The notes beneath the pieces were generated by a model. It was not told the origin of the DNA and ran no database searches. It saw nothing but the letters and a program-made list of their open reading frames with translations. A DNA stretch of 64,000 bases from Myxococcales bacterium (GTDB taxonomy: Bacteria > Myxococcota_A > Polyangia > Palsa-1104). The translations under genes were made by a program, and so were the position numbers. Position 1 is the stretch's first letter. Every line of letters begins with the position of its first letter. The stretch covers positions 64,859-128,858 of the forward strand of contig PNAM01000117.1 of the NCBI GenBank assembly GCA_003170275.1. Direction: 5' to 3'. Shown piece after piece: positions 51,714-61,025 of this stretch.

Positions 51714-54071
51714 TTACGGAGCGGGGGCAGCGGGCTGGCCCTGGGCGTCGAACCTCTTCTCCTCGAGCACGGCGAGCTCCTCGCGCAGGTGCCGTACCTT
51801 CCGCACGTTGGCGATGACGCCCCAGATCGAGGCGACGATGCCCAGACCGGGCAACCCGTGCGCCAGCGTTTCGATGAGGTGCGGCAGGTGCTCGGCGAGA
51901 TGCTCGCCCACCTCGAGACCTTCGATGACGAGGTCCTTCCAGTCGTCCTTGCCGAGCTGCTTGGCCGCCGAGAGGCCGCCCTTGAGCTTGGCCTTGGTGC
52001 CGACGGCTTTGTTGTGCTGGACCTTGATCTCGGCCGCCATGCGCGCGAAGTCGGGCGTGCTCTCTTCCCAGCTCTTGAGCATGGCGTCGATCGCGTCCAC
52101 CGGCATCTGCTTGATTGCCAGGCTGAGCAGCTTGGTCTCGAACTCTTTCTTGAACTTGGTCGCCAGCACGGCTGCCGACTTGGTCAACCCGGCGGCGAGG
52201 AAGGCGGGGTTCACCATCGTGCCGAGGTTGGTGACGATGGTGAGCCCGACGTTGACCCCGTTGACGGTCTGCACCGACTCGAGGCTGGCGATCTCGAGCA
52301 TGTGCTGCAGTTGGTGAATCTTGTTTTCCTGCTCCGGCGTGAGCACTGGCTTGGCGGCGGGAGCGGCGGGAGCGGCGGGCGCGGCGGGCGCGGCGGGGGT
52401 CGCCGGCGCGGGCTGCGGCCCCGTCGCCGAGTGCGAGGCCGCCGCGTGCTGCGGCTGCGGCTGGGGTGCAGGTGCAGGCGCAGGCGCAGGCTTGGGAGCC
52501 GGCGTCGGGGCCGTCTTCTGCTTTTGCTTCTCCTGCTCCTGCTTCTCGCGCTCGCGCTCTTTTTCCTGGTCCTGCTTGGCCTTGGCCTTGGCCGCCGCGC
52601 AGGCCGCGATCTTGGCCATGTACGCGTTCTGCAGCGCGGTCTCGGTCGTGTTATCCGGCACGCCCTTGCCCATCCACATGCGGGCAGCGTCGAACGCCGC
52701 GTCGACTCTCGACTGCGGGTCGTCGGCGGGGTTCTTCGGATCCGGCGTCGCCGGGACTGCGGTCAGCTTGTCCTTGGCATCCTTGCAGACGCGATCGCGC
52801 TCGTGCGTGATGTCGGCCTGCTTCTTGTCGTGCGCGGCGTTGAACGCCAGGACGCCCGGGTTGTCGGGGTACGCGCTGCGCCAGACAACGTTGGTCTTGT
52901 CGGTCCAGATCGCCGACTCGGCCGCCCACGAGGCGGGCGCGTTGGGCAGCTTGCCGATCTTGACCGCGGCATCGGACATCAGCTTGTTGCAGAACGCGAC
53001 CACCGACTCTTCTTTACCCTTGAGCGCGGCGGCGGCGTCCTTGACGTCCTTGTTCCCGGGAAACTTGGCGAGCAGCGGCTTGAGCTGCTCGTTCCAGTGG
53101 CGCAGCTTGGCCGGCAGGTTGAGGTCGCTCGGGTCGGTGCCGCAGGCGGCTTGCGCGTCCTTGGCCCGTTTCTCCGCCGCGAGCTCATCCGGAGTCTTGG
53201 CTTCCTTGGCGGGGGCGGGCGCGGGTGCGCCGCCGGCCGCGGGCTTGCCGGGCGCTTTCGGGCCAGCTGCCGGAGTCGGTTTCTTCTTGTCGCCGCCCGG
53301 CTCTTTCGCGCGGAAGACCTTCTGCGAGGCGCCCTGGAAACTGCTGGGTGGGGTCCACCATGACGAGCTCCGCGAGTCGAGCTTGGCCGCGATCGCCGGC
53401 GCTTTTTCCTGCGCGGCCGGACTCTTCTTCTCGTCCTTCTTCTCGTTCTTCTTGTCGCCGCCGTGCAGCTTCTCGGCGACGTCGTCGGCGACCGCGTCCG
53501 CTTCCTGCTCGGCAGGCTCGTGCGCCTGCGAGACTTCCTGCTCGTGCTCGCCGCCCGACTCGCCGGGCTCGGCCTTGCGCTGGATGCCGGACTTCTGCGC
53601 CTGGATCGTGTGGGTCAGCTCGTGCGCCAGGAGCCGGTCGCCTTCCTTGCTGCCCGGGGCGTACTGGCCGGCGCCGAAGTGGATGTCCTGCCCGACGGTG
53701 AACGCGCGCGCGCCCAGGTCGTTCGCCGCGCGCGCCGACTCGCTGCCGGTGCTGACGGTCACGGCGGAAAGATCGGCGCCCAGCTTGGGCTCGAGCCGGG
53801 ACCGCACGTCCTTCGACAGCGGGGATCCGGCTTCCGGAATCTTCGCGCCGCCGTCGGGGCCGCCTGAGCCCTTTCGCCACGCCTTGAGGCTGCGGGAGAT
53901 CTGCGCGGCCGCCGACTCGCGCTCGGCGCGCACGTGCGCCATCGGATCGCGCAGCGGCTGCAGCGGGTCGCGCGCCTCGAGCACGCCGGGCGTGACCGGG
54001 TCCTGCTCGACCTGGGGGAGCTTGCCGGGATCCTTCGATCCCGGGCGATGTTGACGCCCGTTGTCGCTCAT
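51714..54071 (-). CDS. DUF4157-domain protein, putative eCIS cargo 1
   Basis: 785 residues. DUF4157 (about 82-160): LSKDVRSRLEPKLGADLSAV, ARAFTVGQDIHFGAGQYAPG and the HExxH zinc-protease motif HELTH (150-154). In known eCIS cargos this domain leads various toxin tails. A low-complexity Lys/Pro/Ala linker (with PAAPAAPAAPAAP runs) divides two further regions. A C-terminal region (~570-785) has ALKTFKKEFETKLLSLAIKQ-like helices and a hydrophobic glycine-rich segment (HGLPGLGIVASIWGVIANV). The toxin activity is unknown. It differs from the other two DUF4157 proteins in its C-terminus. Confidence 0.88.
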   Translation of the reverse strand: MSDNGRQHRPGSKDPGKLPQVEQDPVTPGVLEARDPLQPLRDPMAHVRAERESAAAQISRSLKAWRKGSGGPDGGAKIPEAGSPLSKDVRSRLEPKLGADLSAVTVSTGSESARAANDLGARAFTVGQDIHFGAGQYAPGSKEGDRLLAHELTHTIQAQKSGIQRKAEPGESGGEHEQEVSQAHEPAEQEADAVADDVAEKLHGGDKKNEKKDEKKSPAAQEKAPAIAAKLDSRSSSWWTPPSSFQGASQKVFRAKEPGGDKKKPTPAAGPKAPGKPAAGGAPAPAPAKEAKTPDELAAEKRAKDAQAACGTDPSDLNLPAKLRHWNEQLKPLLAKFPGNKDVKDAAAALKGKEESVVAFCNKLMSDAAVKIGKLPNAPASWAAESAIWTDKTNVVWRSAYPDNPGVLAFNAAHDKKQADITHERDRVCKDAKDKLTAVPATPDPKNPADDPQSRVDAAFDAARMWMGKGVPDNTTETALQNAYMAKIAACAAAKAKAKQDQEKEREREKQEQEKQKQKTAPTPAPKPAPAPAPAPQPQPQHAAASHSATGPQPAPATPAAPAAPAAPAAPAAKPVLTPEQENKIHQLQHMLEIASLESVQTVNGVNVGLTIVTNLGTMVNPAFLAAGLTKSAAVLATKFKKEFETKLLSLAIKQMPVDAIDAMLKSWEESTPDFARMAAEIKVQHNKAVGTKAKLKGGLSAAKQLGKDDWKDLVIEGLEVGEHLAEHLPHLIETLAHGLPGLGIVASIWGVIANVRKVRHLREELAVLEEKRFDAQGQPAAPAP

Positions 54072-54191
54072 CGCAATCGCACCACGCCCTCGCCCGTCAG
54101 TATCTGATCATTATCGGAGAAAGGCGCGCGGAAGTTGCGTCTAACGCGCCGCATCATGCATCGGCCAGCCAATTTCCTCTATCATCGGGCG

Positions 54192-54419
54192 ATGATCCTT
54201 GGCGAGCTGGCCGGGCTGTTGGTCGCGGAGACTGTTCCGACGCAGCAGCTGGCGCTCCTCGGAGATGCTCTGGCCCGTATCGCCGCCGCCGCCGGGGCCA
54301 TCGGTTGCTTCGGAGCGATCGTCGATGCGAAAGACGCCCGTGCCGAGGCCTTCTACGTGAAGTACGGTTTCGCGGCGGCCGACACAGCGGGGAAATATCC
54401 GAGGCGCGCCCGACCCTGA
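54192..54419 (+). pseudogene. C-terminal fragment of a GNAT acetyltransferase
   Basis: Ends with IGCFGAIVDAKDARAEAFYV and KYGFAAAD, the final strand-helix-strand of GNAT enzymes. Upstream, only a few dozen codons exist, so the acetyl-CoA binding loop is missing. TATCAT ends 6 nt before ATG 54192. A TTG at 54135 would add 19 residues without restoring the fold. It lies just inside the right end of the possible island (54504-54519) and is probably a relic. Confidence 0.55.
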
Positions 54420-54503
54420 CCGCGATGGGGGACTCGATTTGTCACGCTTTTGCCACGGCGTACCGGATTTGCGCTGAGGAAACGGTCGTAAGCCCACGCC
54501 GCG

Positions 54504-54519
54504 CTCCCGCCCCGGGCAC
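54504..54519 (+). repeat. att-like direct repeat, copy 2
   Basis: CTCCCGCCCCGGGCAC, identical to the last 15 bases of the tRNA-Leu gene and the next base (47729-47744), in the same orientation, 6.8 kb away. It would be the right border of an island integrated at that tRNA. No integrase remains between the two copies. Confidence 0.55.
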
Positions 54520-54536
54520 CGACGACCCTACCCGAG

Positions 54537-54923
54537 TCAGTCGCAGTGCTTCCGTACCAGAGCGAGCAGCGCTTCGACGTCGATCGGCTTTTTCAGGAGG
54601 GCTTGGATCCCGCTCGGCGGCTCGCGGTCCCCGGGCGAGAACGCGGACTGGACGACGACCGGTAGGTTGGCCAGGACACCGCTCTGGGCGAGGATCGCGA
54701 TGAATGCCCAACCGTCCATGACCGGCATCATGAGGTCGACCAAAGCCAGGCGCGGCTGCTTCGTTGCTCGCGCGAGCATGTCTAGCGCATGCTGCCCGTT
54801 CCAGGCGCTCAGAACCTCATAGCCCTCGCTCTCGAGGATGTGGCGCAAGGTCTTCCGCGAATCGTAGTCGTCTTCCACGATCATGACGGGGCCCTTCAAG
54901 GGCGCTCGTTCCGCGGTTTCCAC
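54537..54923 (-). CDS. Single-domain response regulator
   Basis: 128 residues from GTG 54923; an upstream ATG would add an unlikely 35-residue tail. The receiver has VMIVEDDYDSRKT, acceptor Asp in ALVDLMMPVMDG, the Ser/Thr switch position in VVVQSAF, and Lys in LLKKPID. There is no output domain. It probably acts in a phosphorelay like a CheY-type or Spo0F-like protein. No kinase is next to it. Its 3' end lies 17 bp from the right repeat, so it is just outside the putative island. Confidence 0.85.
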   Translation of the reverse strand: METAERAPLKGPVMIVEDDYDSRKTLRHILESEGYEVLSAWNGQHALDMLARATKQPRLALVDLMMPVMDGWAFIAILAQSGVLANLPVVVQSAFSPGDREPPSGIQALLKKPIDVEALLALVRKHCD

Positions 54924-55052
54924 AAGGCGACCTTTCTGTTCCAGAGCCGTGAGGATCAAACATCCAGGATGTTGGCGCAGAGACGATGTAGAGACGCCGG
55001 GCGTCTGTTGCAAGTGGGCGAGCCCCAAGACGTTGGCGCAGACCGCGGTTAC

Positions 55053-56168
55053 TCAGCTCCGCTGGCGCTGGGCGTTGGTCTCGCTGACGACGCGCTCTCG
55101 CAGGGGATCTTCGAGATGGCTCTCGGCGAACCCGGTCAGCTCGTCGGGCAGCGCGTAGCCGCCGGACAGGACGCTGCACGCGAGCGCCACGACGCGATCC
55201 AGATCCGCTCCTTTGACCGCGTTGAGCAGCGACGGCCAGTCCCGGGGCGCGGCCGCGAGGATCGCCGCCCCGTGGTCGAGCACCCAGTCGGGATGCTGCC
55301 ACGCCAGGCTGTAGATCACGCGCGCGATGCCGGGCGGCCGCAGCGCGCCGGCCTGCACCTCTTTCAGCGCCAGCGGATCGGCGCGCATTCGCCAGTCGAG
55401 GGCCTCGATCAGCCAGTCCCACAGCGTGAGCGTCGCGCTGTCGGGATCGCGCACCCCGACGAACAGCTCGGAGTGGTCGCGCGCAGCCGCCGCGAGCCGG
55501 TCGGCGCCCGGCGCGTCATCGTTGAGCTGGAAGAACCGGATCGCCGTCACGCGCACGCGCGGCTCGGGATCGAGGAGCATCGTCGAGACCGCGTGCGCCA
55601 GCGCCCCGGTCGCGGGTGGCTCGAGGAGGTTGTACAGGCGCGCGATCCAGAACCCCTGAACCTCTTTCACCGCCGGATCGACCGGCGGGTTGCGCGCACC
55701 TGAAAAGACCTCGCGAGCCAGCACCAGCCAATCCGTGTGTGAATCGAGCGCCATCCCGTCGAGCTGCGCGGGCAACCCGAGGGGCGGGTGACCGGCGCAC
55801 GCCCAGGGGGTGGTCTCCTCGCTGATCGGATCGAACGGCTCGTGCACGCCGTGGGTCGAGAACACGTGCGCCGTGTAGCAAGTGCAGCTATAGAGCCGGC
55901 CCCGTCCCTCCGGATGCCGGGGCGGCGGATCTCCACCGGTCGGCGTCCCGCCGCCGAGGAATTCGTATACGGCGGCGGGCGGAAGGGTACCGGGCCCGGC
56001 GTATCCGGCGGCCTGGCGCACGACCTGCCCGCACGTGCTGCAGCGCAGCGAGTTGCAGCCGATGCGCGGCGCGAGCGGCGGCCAATGCCAATCGAAGGGG
56101 GCCTCGGGAAGCCAGCCATCGGTGGCCACCAGGAAGCCGTCGTCGCGACAACGGCGCACGGAGCTCAT
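55053..56168 (-). CDS. Protein with CxxC zinc-ribbon-like N-terminus and HEAT-like region
   Basis: 371 residues. The first 120 residues contain CSTCGQVV and CTCYTAHVFSTHG, a plausible zinc-binding module. The rest is helical, with LDPEPRVRVTAIRFFQLNDD typical of a HEAT repeat and DPLALKEVQAGALRPPGIAR later. No enzyme motif. It directly follows (9 bp) the DUF4157 gene at 56178, on the same strand, and is therefore a candidate immunity/adaptor protein for that cargo. This is inference from position. Confidence 0.7.
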   Translation of the reverse strand: MSSVRRCRDDGFLVATDGWLPEAPFDWHWPPLAPRIGCNSLRCSTCGQVVRQAAGYAGPGTLPPAAVYEFLGGGTPTGGDPPPRHPEGRGRLYSCTCYTAHVFSTHGVHEPFDPISEETTPWACAGHPPLGLPAQLDGMALDSHTDWLVLAREVFSGARNPPVDPAVKEVQGFWIARLYNLLEPPATGALAHAVSTMLLDPEPRVRVTAIRFFQLNDDAPGADRLAAAARDHSELFVGVRDPDSATLTLWDWLIEALDWRMRADPLALKEVQAGALRPPGIARVIYSLAWQHPDWVLDHGAAILAAAPRDWPSLLNAVKGADLDRVVALACSVLSGGYALPDELTGFAESHLEDPLRERVVSETNAQRQRS

Positions 56169-56177
56169 GGGCGCACT

Positions 56178-58334
56178 CTAGCCCTTTTTCGGCGGAACGG
56201 GCTTCGACGCGGGCCCAGCCGCCGCGCTGGCCACGGGTGCGGCCGGCGCAGGAGCCTCGTCGGGGAACAGCTTCTTGCCGTCCGGACCGGGACGACCGCA
56301 GCTGCGGAGCTGGGGCTCGGCGAGCGGCGGCAGGTTGCGATACATCTGCTTGTCGGCGGTGAACGGCACGCCGAACGCAGCCGCCGCGCCGAGGATCTCG
56401 ACCAGGCTGTGCGCTTTGATCGGGAGCAGGTAGCCGACGCACGCCATGCGCACGTCGACCGGCGCCGCCCCGCCGAGCATCGCGGCCGCGTTCATGAGCA
56501 CGCCGGTGGTTCCCGACGGTCCGGCGGCGAGCGGAAGGCTCAGCGCGCGCATCGCTTTGACCCACTTGTCGCGCTCATTGATGATCCACATCTTGGCCCC
56601 TTCGGACCACTTGAGCGCATCGGTGGGCGCGCCGATTCCCATGAACTTCTCTTCGCGCTTCGACAAGCCCGCCCCGGTGGACGCGACCTGGCCCGCCGTG
56701 CGCGTCGAGATGTCGCCGCTCGGTGCGGCCCCGGCCTTCTGTTCGGTGTCCTTGCGGTTGGATCGGGCGCTCCACTGATCTGCGACCGGGCGCGCCGTCT
56801 TGGCGTCGGCGCCTCCGCTGCCGCCGACGATGCCGCCGCCGGCCGGCTGCGGCACCATCCCGACCGCGTCCCACCCAACCTTGCCGTCGGTGCCGGGCCT
56901 CGCCTGACCATTTGCCTTGCGCAGCTGAGCCTGCTGCTCGATGAACTTGACGCGCTCGTCGATCTTGACCGCGTCGAGCTTGGCTTTGGCGATCCAGCCG
57001 TCGAGCTGATCCTTCTTGGTGTTCAAAAGGTCGGCCGTCAGGATGTTGGACGCAAAGTTGTAGACGAAGGTCATCTGCTCGCGCACGTTCGCCGGCTGCG
57101 GGATGGCCTTGAGCTTGGCTGCATCAGCGCCGGCTGCAGTGGTGAGCTCGTCGAGCTCCTTCGAGGTCAGCGTGAGCTGCTGGATCACCGCAGCGTCGGT
57201 GCCCACGGCGCCGGCGAAGGCGGCCTTGGCGCCGCCGCACTTCTCGAGGAGCGCCTTGGTCTCGGTCCCGAGGTTCTTGAAATCGCCCACCGGAACCTTG
57301 GCCTCGATGTAGGCGCGCGCCTTGGCGACCATCGCGGCGCCGGTGGCGGTCGCGATCGAGAACGCCACGCCGCCCAGGTTCACCTCGAAAGCGGCTGCGT
57401 CCTTCTCGAAATCCGGATTTTCGGCCATCGACGGGCCGCTCAGATTGGCGCCCGCCACCGTCGACGGCGCGGGGCCTGGCCCCACGTGATGGGGCTTTGC
57501 CACCGGCACGTCGGTCAGCGGCGCGCGATAGACCTTGCGTCCCACGCCCTCGAGCTTGGCCGAGATCGGCGCCGGCTTTTCGGCGGGCGGCGCCTTCGCT
57601 CCCACGTCGCCTGCGCCTGCCGCGGCCCCGGGCTCGTGAAGCTTGTTGGTCGCACCGTCGGCGACTGCGTCGGCTTCCTTCTCCGCCGCGTCGCCCGGGT
57701 CCGAAACCTCGAGCGACTCCTCCGCTGCGGGATGCTCGGGCTTTTCGGCCTTCTCCTTGCGTTGGACCACCGAACGCTCGCCTTGCACGACGTGCGCGAG
57801 CTCGTGTGCCAGCAGGCGATCACCTTCCCTGGTACCGGGCGCGAATTGGCCCGAGCCGAAGTGCACGTCCTTGCCGACGGTAAAGGCACGCGCGTTGAGA
57901 TCTCGCGCGGCTTGCGCCGACTCGCCGCCGGTGTGTACGCGCGCCGAGGACAGGTCGGCGCCGATCGCCGGCTCCATCTTTTCGCGCACCGTCGACGGCA
58001 GCGGGGCGCCCGCCTGGTCGGGAATCTTCGCCCCGCTCCCGGCCGGACCCCTCGCCTTGCGCTGGACGCCGATCCTGCGCTGCAGGTCCGCGGCAACCGA
58101 GCTGCGGTGCTGTTGCAGCCGTGCGAGGGGCGGCGTGCCGGTGCGGCCATTCGAAGCGCGGAACGCCAGCTCGCCTGCGGCCTGGTCGCGCTCGGCTCGC
58201 ACGGCATTCATGCGTCCGGTCCCGATTGCGTCCTCGGGCCGGCTCGAAGGGGGCACATACGACGGATCCTCGGTCTTGGCCGGGAGGTCTTGCGGCCGCA
58301 GGTCGGGCCGGTCGAGTTTGCCTACGTCACTCAC
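56178..58334 (-). CDS. DUF4157-domain protein, putative eCIS cargo 2
   Basis: 718 residues from GTG 58334 (AGGTGGA upstream). DUF4157 (about 112-190): LPSTVREKMEPAIGADLSSA, ARAFTVGKDVHFGSGQFAPG and HELAH (177-181). A long helical middle region (~320-470) follows, then a Gly/Ala-rich linker. The C-terminal domain (575-675) with LPLAAGPSGTTGVLMNAAAM and KAHSLVEILGAAAAFGVPF is homologous to that of cargo 3. The tail is Pro/Ala/Lys. Zinc binding by the HExxH motif is likely; substrate unknown. Divergent from the cysteine-rich lipoprotein at 58533. Confidence 0.9.
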   Translation of the reverse strand: MSDVGKLDRPDLRPQDLPAKTEDPSYVPPSSRPEDAIGTGRMNAVRAERDQAAGELAFRASNGRTGTPPLARLQQHRSSVAADLQRRIGVQRKARGPAGSGAKIPDQAGAPLPSTVREKMEPAIGADLSSARVHTGGESAQAARDLNARAFTVGKDVHFGSGQFAPGTREGDRLLAHELAHVVQGERSVVQRKEKAEKPEHPAAEESLEVSDPGDAAEKEADAVADGATNKLHEPGAAAGAGDVGAKAPPAEKPAPISAKLEGVGRKVYRAPLTDVPVAKPHHVGPGPAPSTVAGANLSGPSMAENPDFEKDAAAFEVNLGGVAFSIATATGAAMVAKARAYIEAKVPVGDFKNLGTETKALLEKCGGAKAAFAGAVGTDAAVIQQLTLTSKELDELTTAAGADAAKLKAIPQPANVREQMTFVYNFASNILTADLLNTKKDQLDGWIAKAKLDAVKIDERVKFIEQQAQLRKANGQARPGTDGKVGWDAVGMVPQPAGGGIVGGSGGADAKTARPVADQWSARSNRKDTEQKAGAAPSGDISTRTAGQVASTGAGLSKREEKFMGIGAPTDALKWSEGAKMWIINERDKWVKAMRALSLPLAAGPSGTTGVLMNAAAMLGGAAPVDVRMACVGYLLPIKAHSLVEILGAAAAFGVPFTADKQMYRNLPPLAEPQLRSCGRPGPDGKKLFPDEAPAPAAPVASAAAGPASKPVPPKKG

Positions 58335-58532
58335 TCCACCTGGAGTGTATCAAACTCGCGGGTGCAGGTGCGCCAGGTCGCGTTGTAGTCACGACAACCA
58401 CAGCAGCCGGCTAGATCGGCCGCCAGCTGATCGTCGAGCGCATGACTTTCGCACCCTTACGCGCGGCACGCTCGTTGCTCACACGCATTCGGATTCGCTT
58501 GCAGCTCACCAACACGAGACCGGAGAACCAGA

Positions 58533-59033
58533 ATGAAGACCTTCGCGCTGGCAGTGACCCTGATGATGATCGGATGTGGACAGCCCGGCGACCCGTCGGA
58601 CGAAACCAACCTCGAGCTGACCGGCGCGTCATGCAAGGCGGCCTCGGATTGCAAGGGCCCGCTGCCGCAGCTGTGCAAGACCTGTAGCAACGGCGAGACG
58701 GGTGGCTGCGCGCACTATGACTGCGTCTCGAACAAGTGCGCGATCGCGTACTGCGAACCGGCCGCGCCGGCGCCGGGGACCTGCAAGAAGGCTTCGGATT
58801 GCCACGGGATCCTCCCCCAGCTCTGCAAGATCTGCGGGAACGGCACCGAAGAGTGCGAGCACTTCGTGTGCGTGTCCGGCCAGTGCCAGGAGCAGCTCTG
58901 CCCCCAGTGCACCAAGGCCTCGGATTGCAAGGGTCCGCTGCCGCAACTGTGCGAGATCTGCAGCAATGGCAAGGAAGAATGCGCGCACCACGCCTGCGAG
59001 TCCGGCGTCTGCACCACCCAGATCTGCGAATAG
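58533..59033 (+). CDS. Cysteine-rich lipoprotein with three tandem repeats
   Basis: 166 residues. The lipoprotein signal ends LMMIGC. Three repeats of ~45 residues follow, each with the pattern C-x-x-ASDCxGxLPQLCxxCxNG and a second cluster (CAHYDCVSNKC, CEHFVCVSGQC, CAHHACESGVC). Disulfide-stabilised surface modules are likely. The middle repeat is the most diverged (HGI for KGP). GGAG lies 6 nt before the start. It is followed by a kinase gene 31 bp downstream, so the two may be cotranscribed. Confidence 0.85.
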   Translation: MKTFALAVTLMMIGCGQPGDPSDETNLELTGASCKAASDCKGPLPQLCKTCSNGETGGCAHYDCVSNKCAIAYCEPAAPAPGTCKKASDCHGILPQLCKICGNGTEECEHFVCVSGQCQEQLCPQCTKASDCKGPLPQLCEICSNGKEECAHHACESGVCTTQICE

Positions 59034-59064
59034 CCCGTCACGCCGTCGTGCTAAGGTCCGCGAC

Positions 59065-60018
59065 GTGATTGGGACCACCGTTCAGAACTATCGGATCCTC
59101 TCCCAGCTGGGACGTGGCGGGATGGGGACCGTGTATCTGGCGGAGCACCTGCTCCTCGGCAAACGGGTCGCGATCAAGACCCTCCTCGCCAAATATTCGC
59201 AAGACGAACGGCTGGTGGCGCGCTTCGTCGACGAAGCTCGCGCGGCGGCGCGCATCCAGCATCCGGGCATCGTCGAGATCCACGACTTCGGCCGGCAGGG
59301 CGACGGGCGCGCGTTCCTGGTCATGGAGCTGCTGGAGGGCGAGAGCCTGGAAGAGCGGCTGCGCACCGTCGGGCCGCTGCCGGAGCCGGTGCTGATCGAG
59401 GTGGTGCGGCAGGCTGCGCGCGCGCTCGAGGCCGCGCACACCGCCGGCGTGGTGCACCGCGATCTCAAGCCGGGCAACTTGTTCCTGGTGCGCGACCCGA
59501 CCCGTCCGTGGGGCCTGGGCGTCAAGGTGCTCGACTTCGGCGTCGCGCGCCTGACCGACAGCACCCCGACGGTGCGCCTGACGCTCAGCGGCTCGATCGT
59601 CGGGACGCCCACCTATATGGCGCCCGAGCAGTGCAAGAACGCCAGCAACGTGGACGCGCGCGCCGACGTCTATGCGCTCGGCTGCCTCGCCTTCGAGATG
59701 GCGACCGGCCGTCCGCCGTTCCTCGGCAAGGGCTCGGCGACGATCATGGCGGCGCACGTCAATACGCCGCCGCCGCTGCACCTGCTCGACGGCGCGCTCT
59801 CGGCGCCGATGGGCGCGGCAATCGCGGCGATGCTGGTCAAGCCGCGCGAGGAGCGCCTGCAGTCGATGACCGCGGTGCTGGGCGCGCTCGACGCGGCGAC
59901 CGCGGCGCGAAACGAAGCGCGCCGCGACGTGGCCGAGCGCCCCACCGCGCCGATGGATGCGGTGGTCGACGACACGCTCGTCGAGCAGACCCTTCCCGAC
60001 CCGCCGCGCAGCGCGTGA
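59065..60018 (+). CDS. Cytoplasmic Ser/Thr protein kinase
   Basis: 317 residues from GTG 59065. Full catalytic set: GRGGMGTVY, VAIKTL lysine, HRDLKPGN, DFG in VKVLDFGVARL, and TYMAPEQ. There is no TM helix; the C-terminus (~270-317) is short and acidic. It phosphorylates Ser/Thr, targets unknown. Its stop overlaps the next gene's GTG start by 4 bp. A TAAGGT hexamer lies 7 nt upstream of the start, so the leader could be very short. Confidence 0.93.
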   Translation: MIGTTVQNYRILSQLGRGGMGTVYLAEHLLLGKRVAIKTLLAKYSQDERLVARFVDEARAAARIQHPGIVEIHDFGRQGDGRAFLVMELLEGESLEERLRTVGPLPEPVLIEVVRQAARALEAAHTAGVVHRDLKPGNLFLVRDPTRPWGLGVKVLDFGVARLTDSTPTVRLTLSGSIVGTPTYMAPEQCKNASNVDARADVYALGCLAFEMATGRPPFLGKGSATIMAAHVNTPPPLHLLDGALSAPMGAAIAAMLVKPREERLQSMTAVLGALDAATAARNEARRDVAERPTAPMDAVVDDTLVEQTLPDPPRSA

Positions 60019-60968
60019 GAGACGCGTTCGGTTCGTTGGTGCTGATCGCCTCGACGATGACGGCCTGCAGCGCGACCGATGCGCACAAGGCCGTCAGCGA
60101 ACCGACGATCTGGATCCAGCCGTCGTCTTCGATCCAGCCGACGGCGCTTCCGCTGCGGGACCAGGCCTACATCGCGGACGCGGCGAACCAGGGCTACATG
60201 GACGTCTGCGCGCCGATGATGTTCGAGCAGACCAATGCGCCCGGCTCGCAACAGGACGGCGACTGGATCGATCAAGCGGACCGCACCTACGACGTGACCC
60301 GCAAGCTGTTCTTCCAGGGGAACGTGTTTTATCCCAACGCGGTCTTCACGATCACCACGACTGCTGATCAGCGCATGATCGCGGGCAACGGATTGCCCCT
60401 CGGCGTACCGACGGGCACGTTTCCGGTCGCGACCAGCGATCCGGCGTATGCGTACGACCGCAATCCGAATCAAGTCACAGCGCAGAGCATCTCGTTCGCC
60501 ATTCCACGCAATCCCGCCGTGACGGGCGCGGCTTCGTGCACCTACAAAGAGGTGGGCATCACGCTCGACGGGGTGCAGGTGCATGGGCCGCTCGATTCCA
60601 CCGGCCGCGACGAGCTCGCCCACGAGGTTCAGGACGTTTGCACGGGAGGGCCGCAGCCGGGCGGCGGTTACCACCGGCACGGGCTCTCCGAGTGCACGCC
60701 GCACATCCACGAGAACGCCGCGCTGGTCGGCTACGCGCTCGACGGGTTCGGCATCTTCAGCCCGTACGACCAGAACGGGAAGGAGCTGACCACCGCCGAT
60801 CTCGACGAGTGCCACGGCACCACCTCGGACATTCCGTGGGAGGGCAAGACGGTGAGCATGTATCACTATGTGATGACACGTGACTTTCCGTACACGGTGT
60901 CGTGCTTCAAGGGGACGCCGACGAGGAACGCGTTCCCGGCCCTGCCGGGCGCTCCGCCGCAGACGTGA
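60015..60968 (+). CDS. YHYH-domain lipoprotein
   Basis: 317 residues from GTG 60015, coupled to the kinase. The N-terminus is a lipoprotein signal (FGSLVLIASTMTAC). The C-terminal half has the YHYH signature: GYALDGFGIFSPYD, LDECHGTTSDIPWEGKTV, then SMYHYVMTRDFPYTVSCFKG. Several His and Cys (GGGYHRHGLSECTPHIHENA) may bind metal. YHYH proteins are secreted and of unknown catalytic role. The kinase-YHYH pairing is a translational unit. Confidence 0.87.
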   Translation: MRDAFGSLVLIASTMTACSATDAHKAVSEPTIWIQPSSSIQPTALPLRDQAYIADAANQGYMDVCAPMMFEQTNAPGSQQDGDWIDQADRTYDVTRKLFFQGNVFYPNAVFTITTTADQRMIAGNGLPLGVPTGTFPVATSDPAYAYDRNPNQVTAQSISFAIPRNPAVTGAASCTYKEVGITLDGVQVHGPLDSTGRDELAHEVQDVCTGGPQPGGGYHRHGLSECTPHIHENAALVGYALDGFGIFSPYDQNGKELTTADLDECHGTTSDIPWEGKTVSMYHYVMTRDFPYTVSCFKGTPTRNAFPALPGAPPQT

Positions 60969-61025
60969 ATCGGCGGGCGTGCGGATTTACGCAACTTCCC
61001 ACCCCATTGGGCCGATAATGGATCC

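Noticed and set aside
52350..52410. GCGGCGGGA-type 9-bp repeats in the DUF4157 gene
   Set aside because: Encodes a PAAPAAP linker; ordinary low-complexity protein sequence, not a mobile or regulatory repeat.
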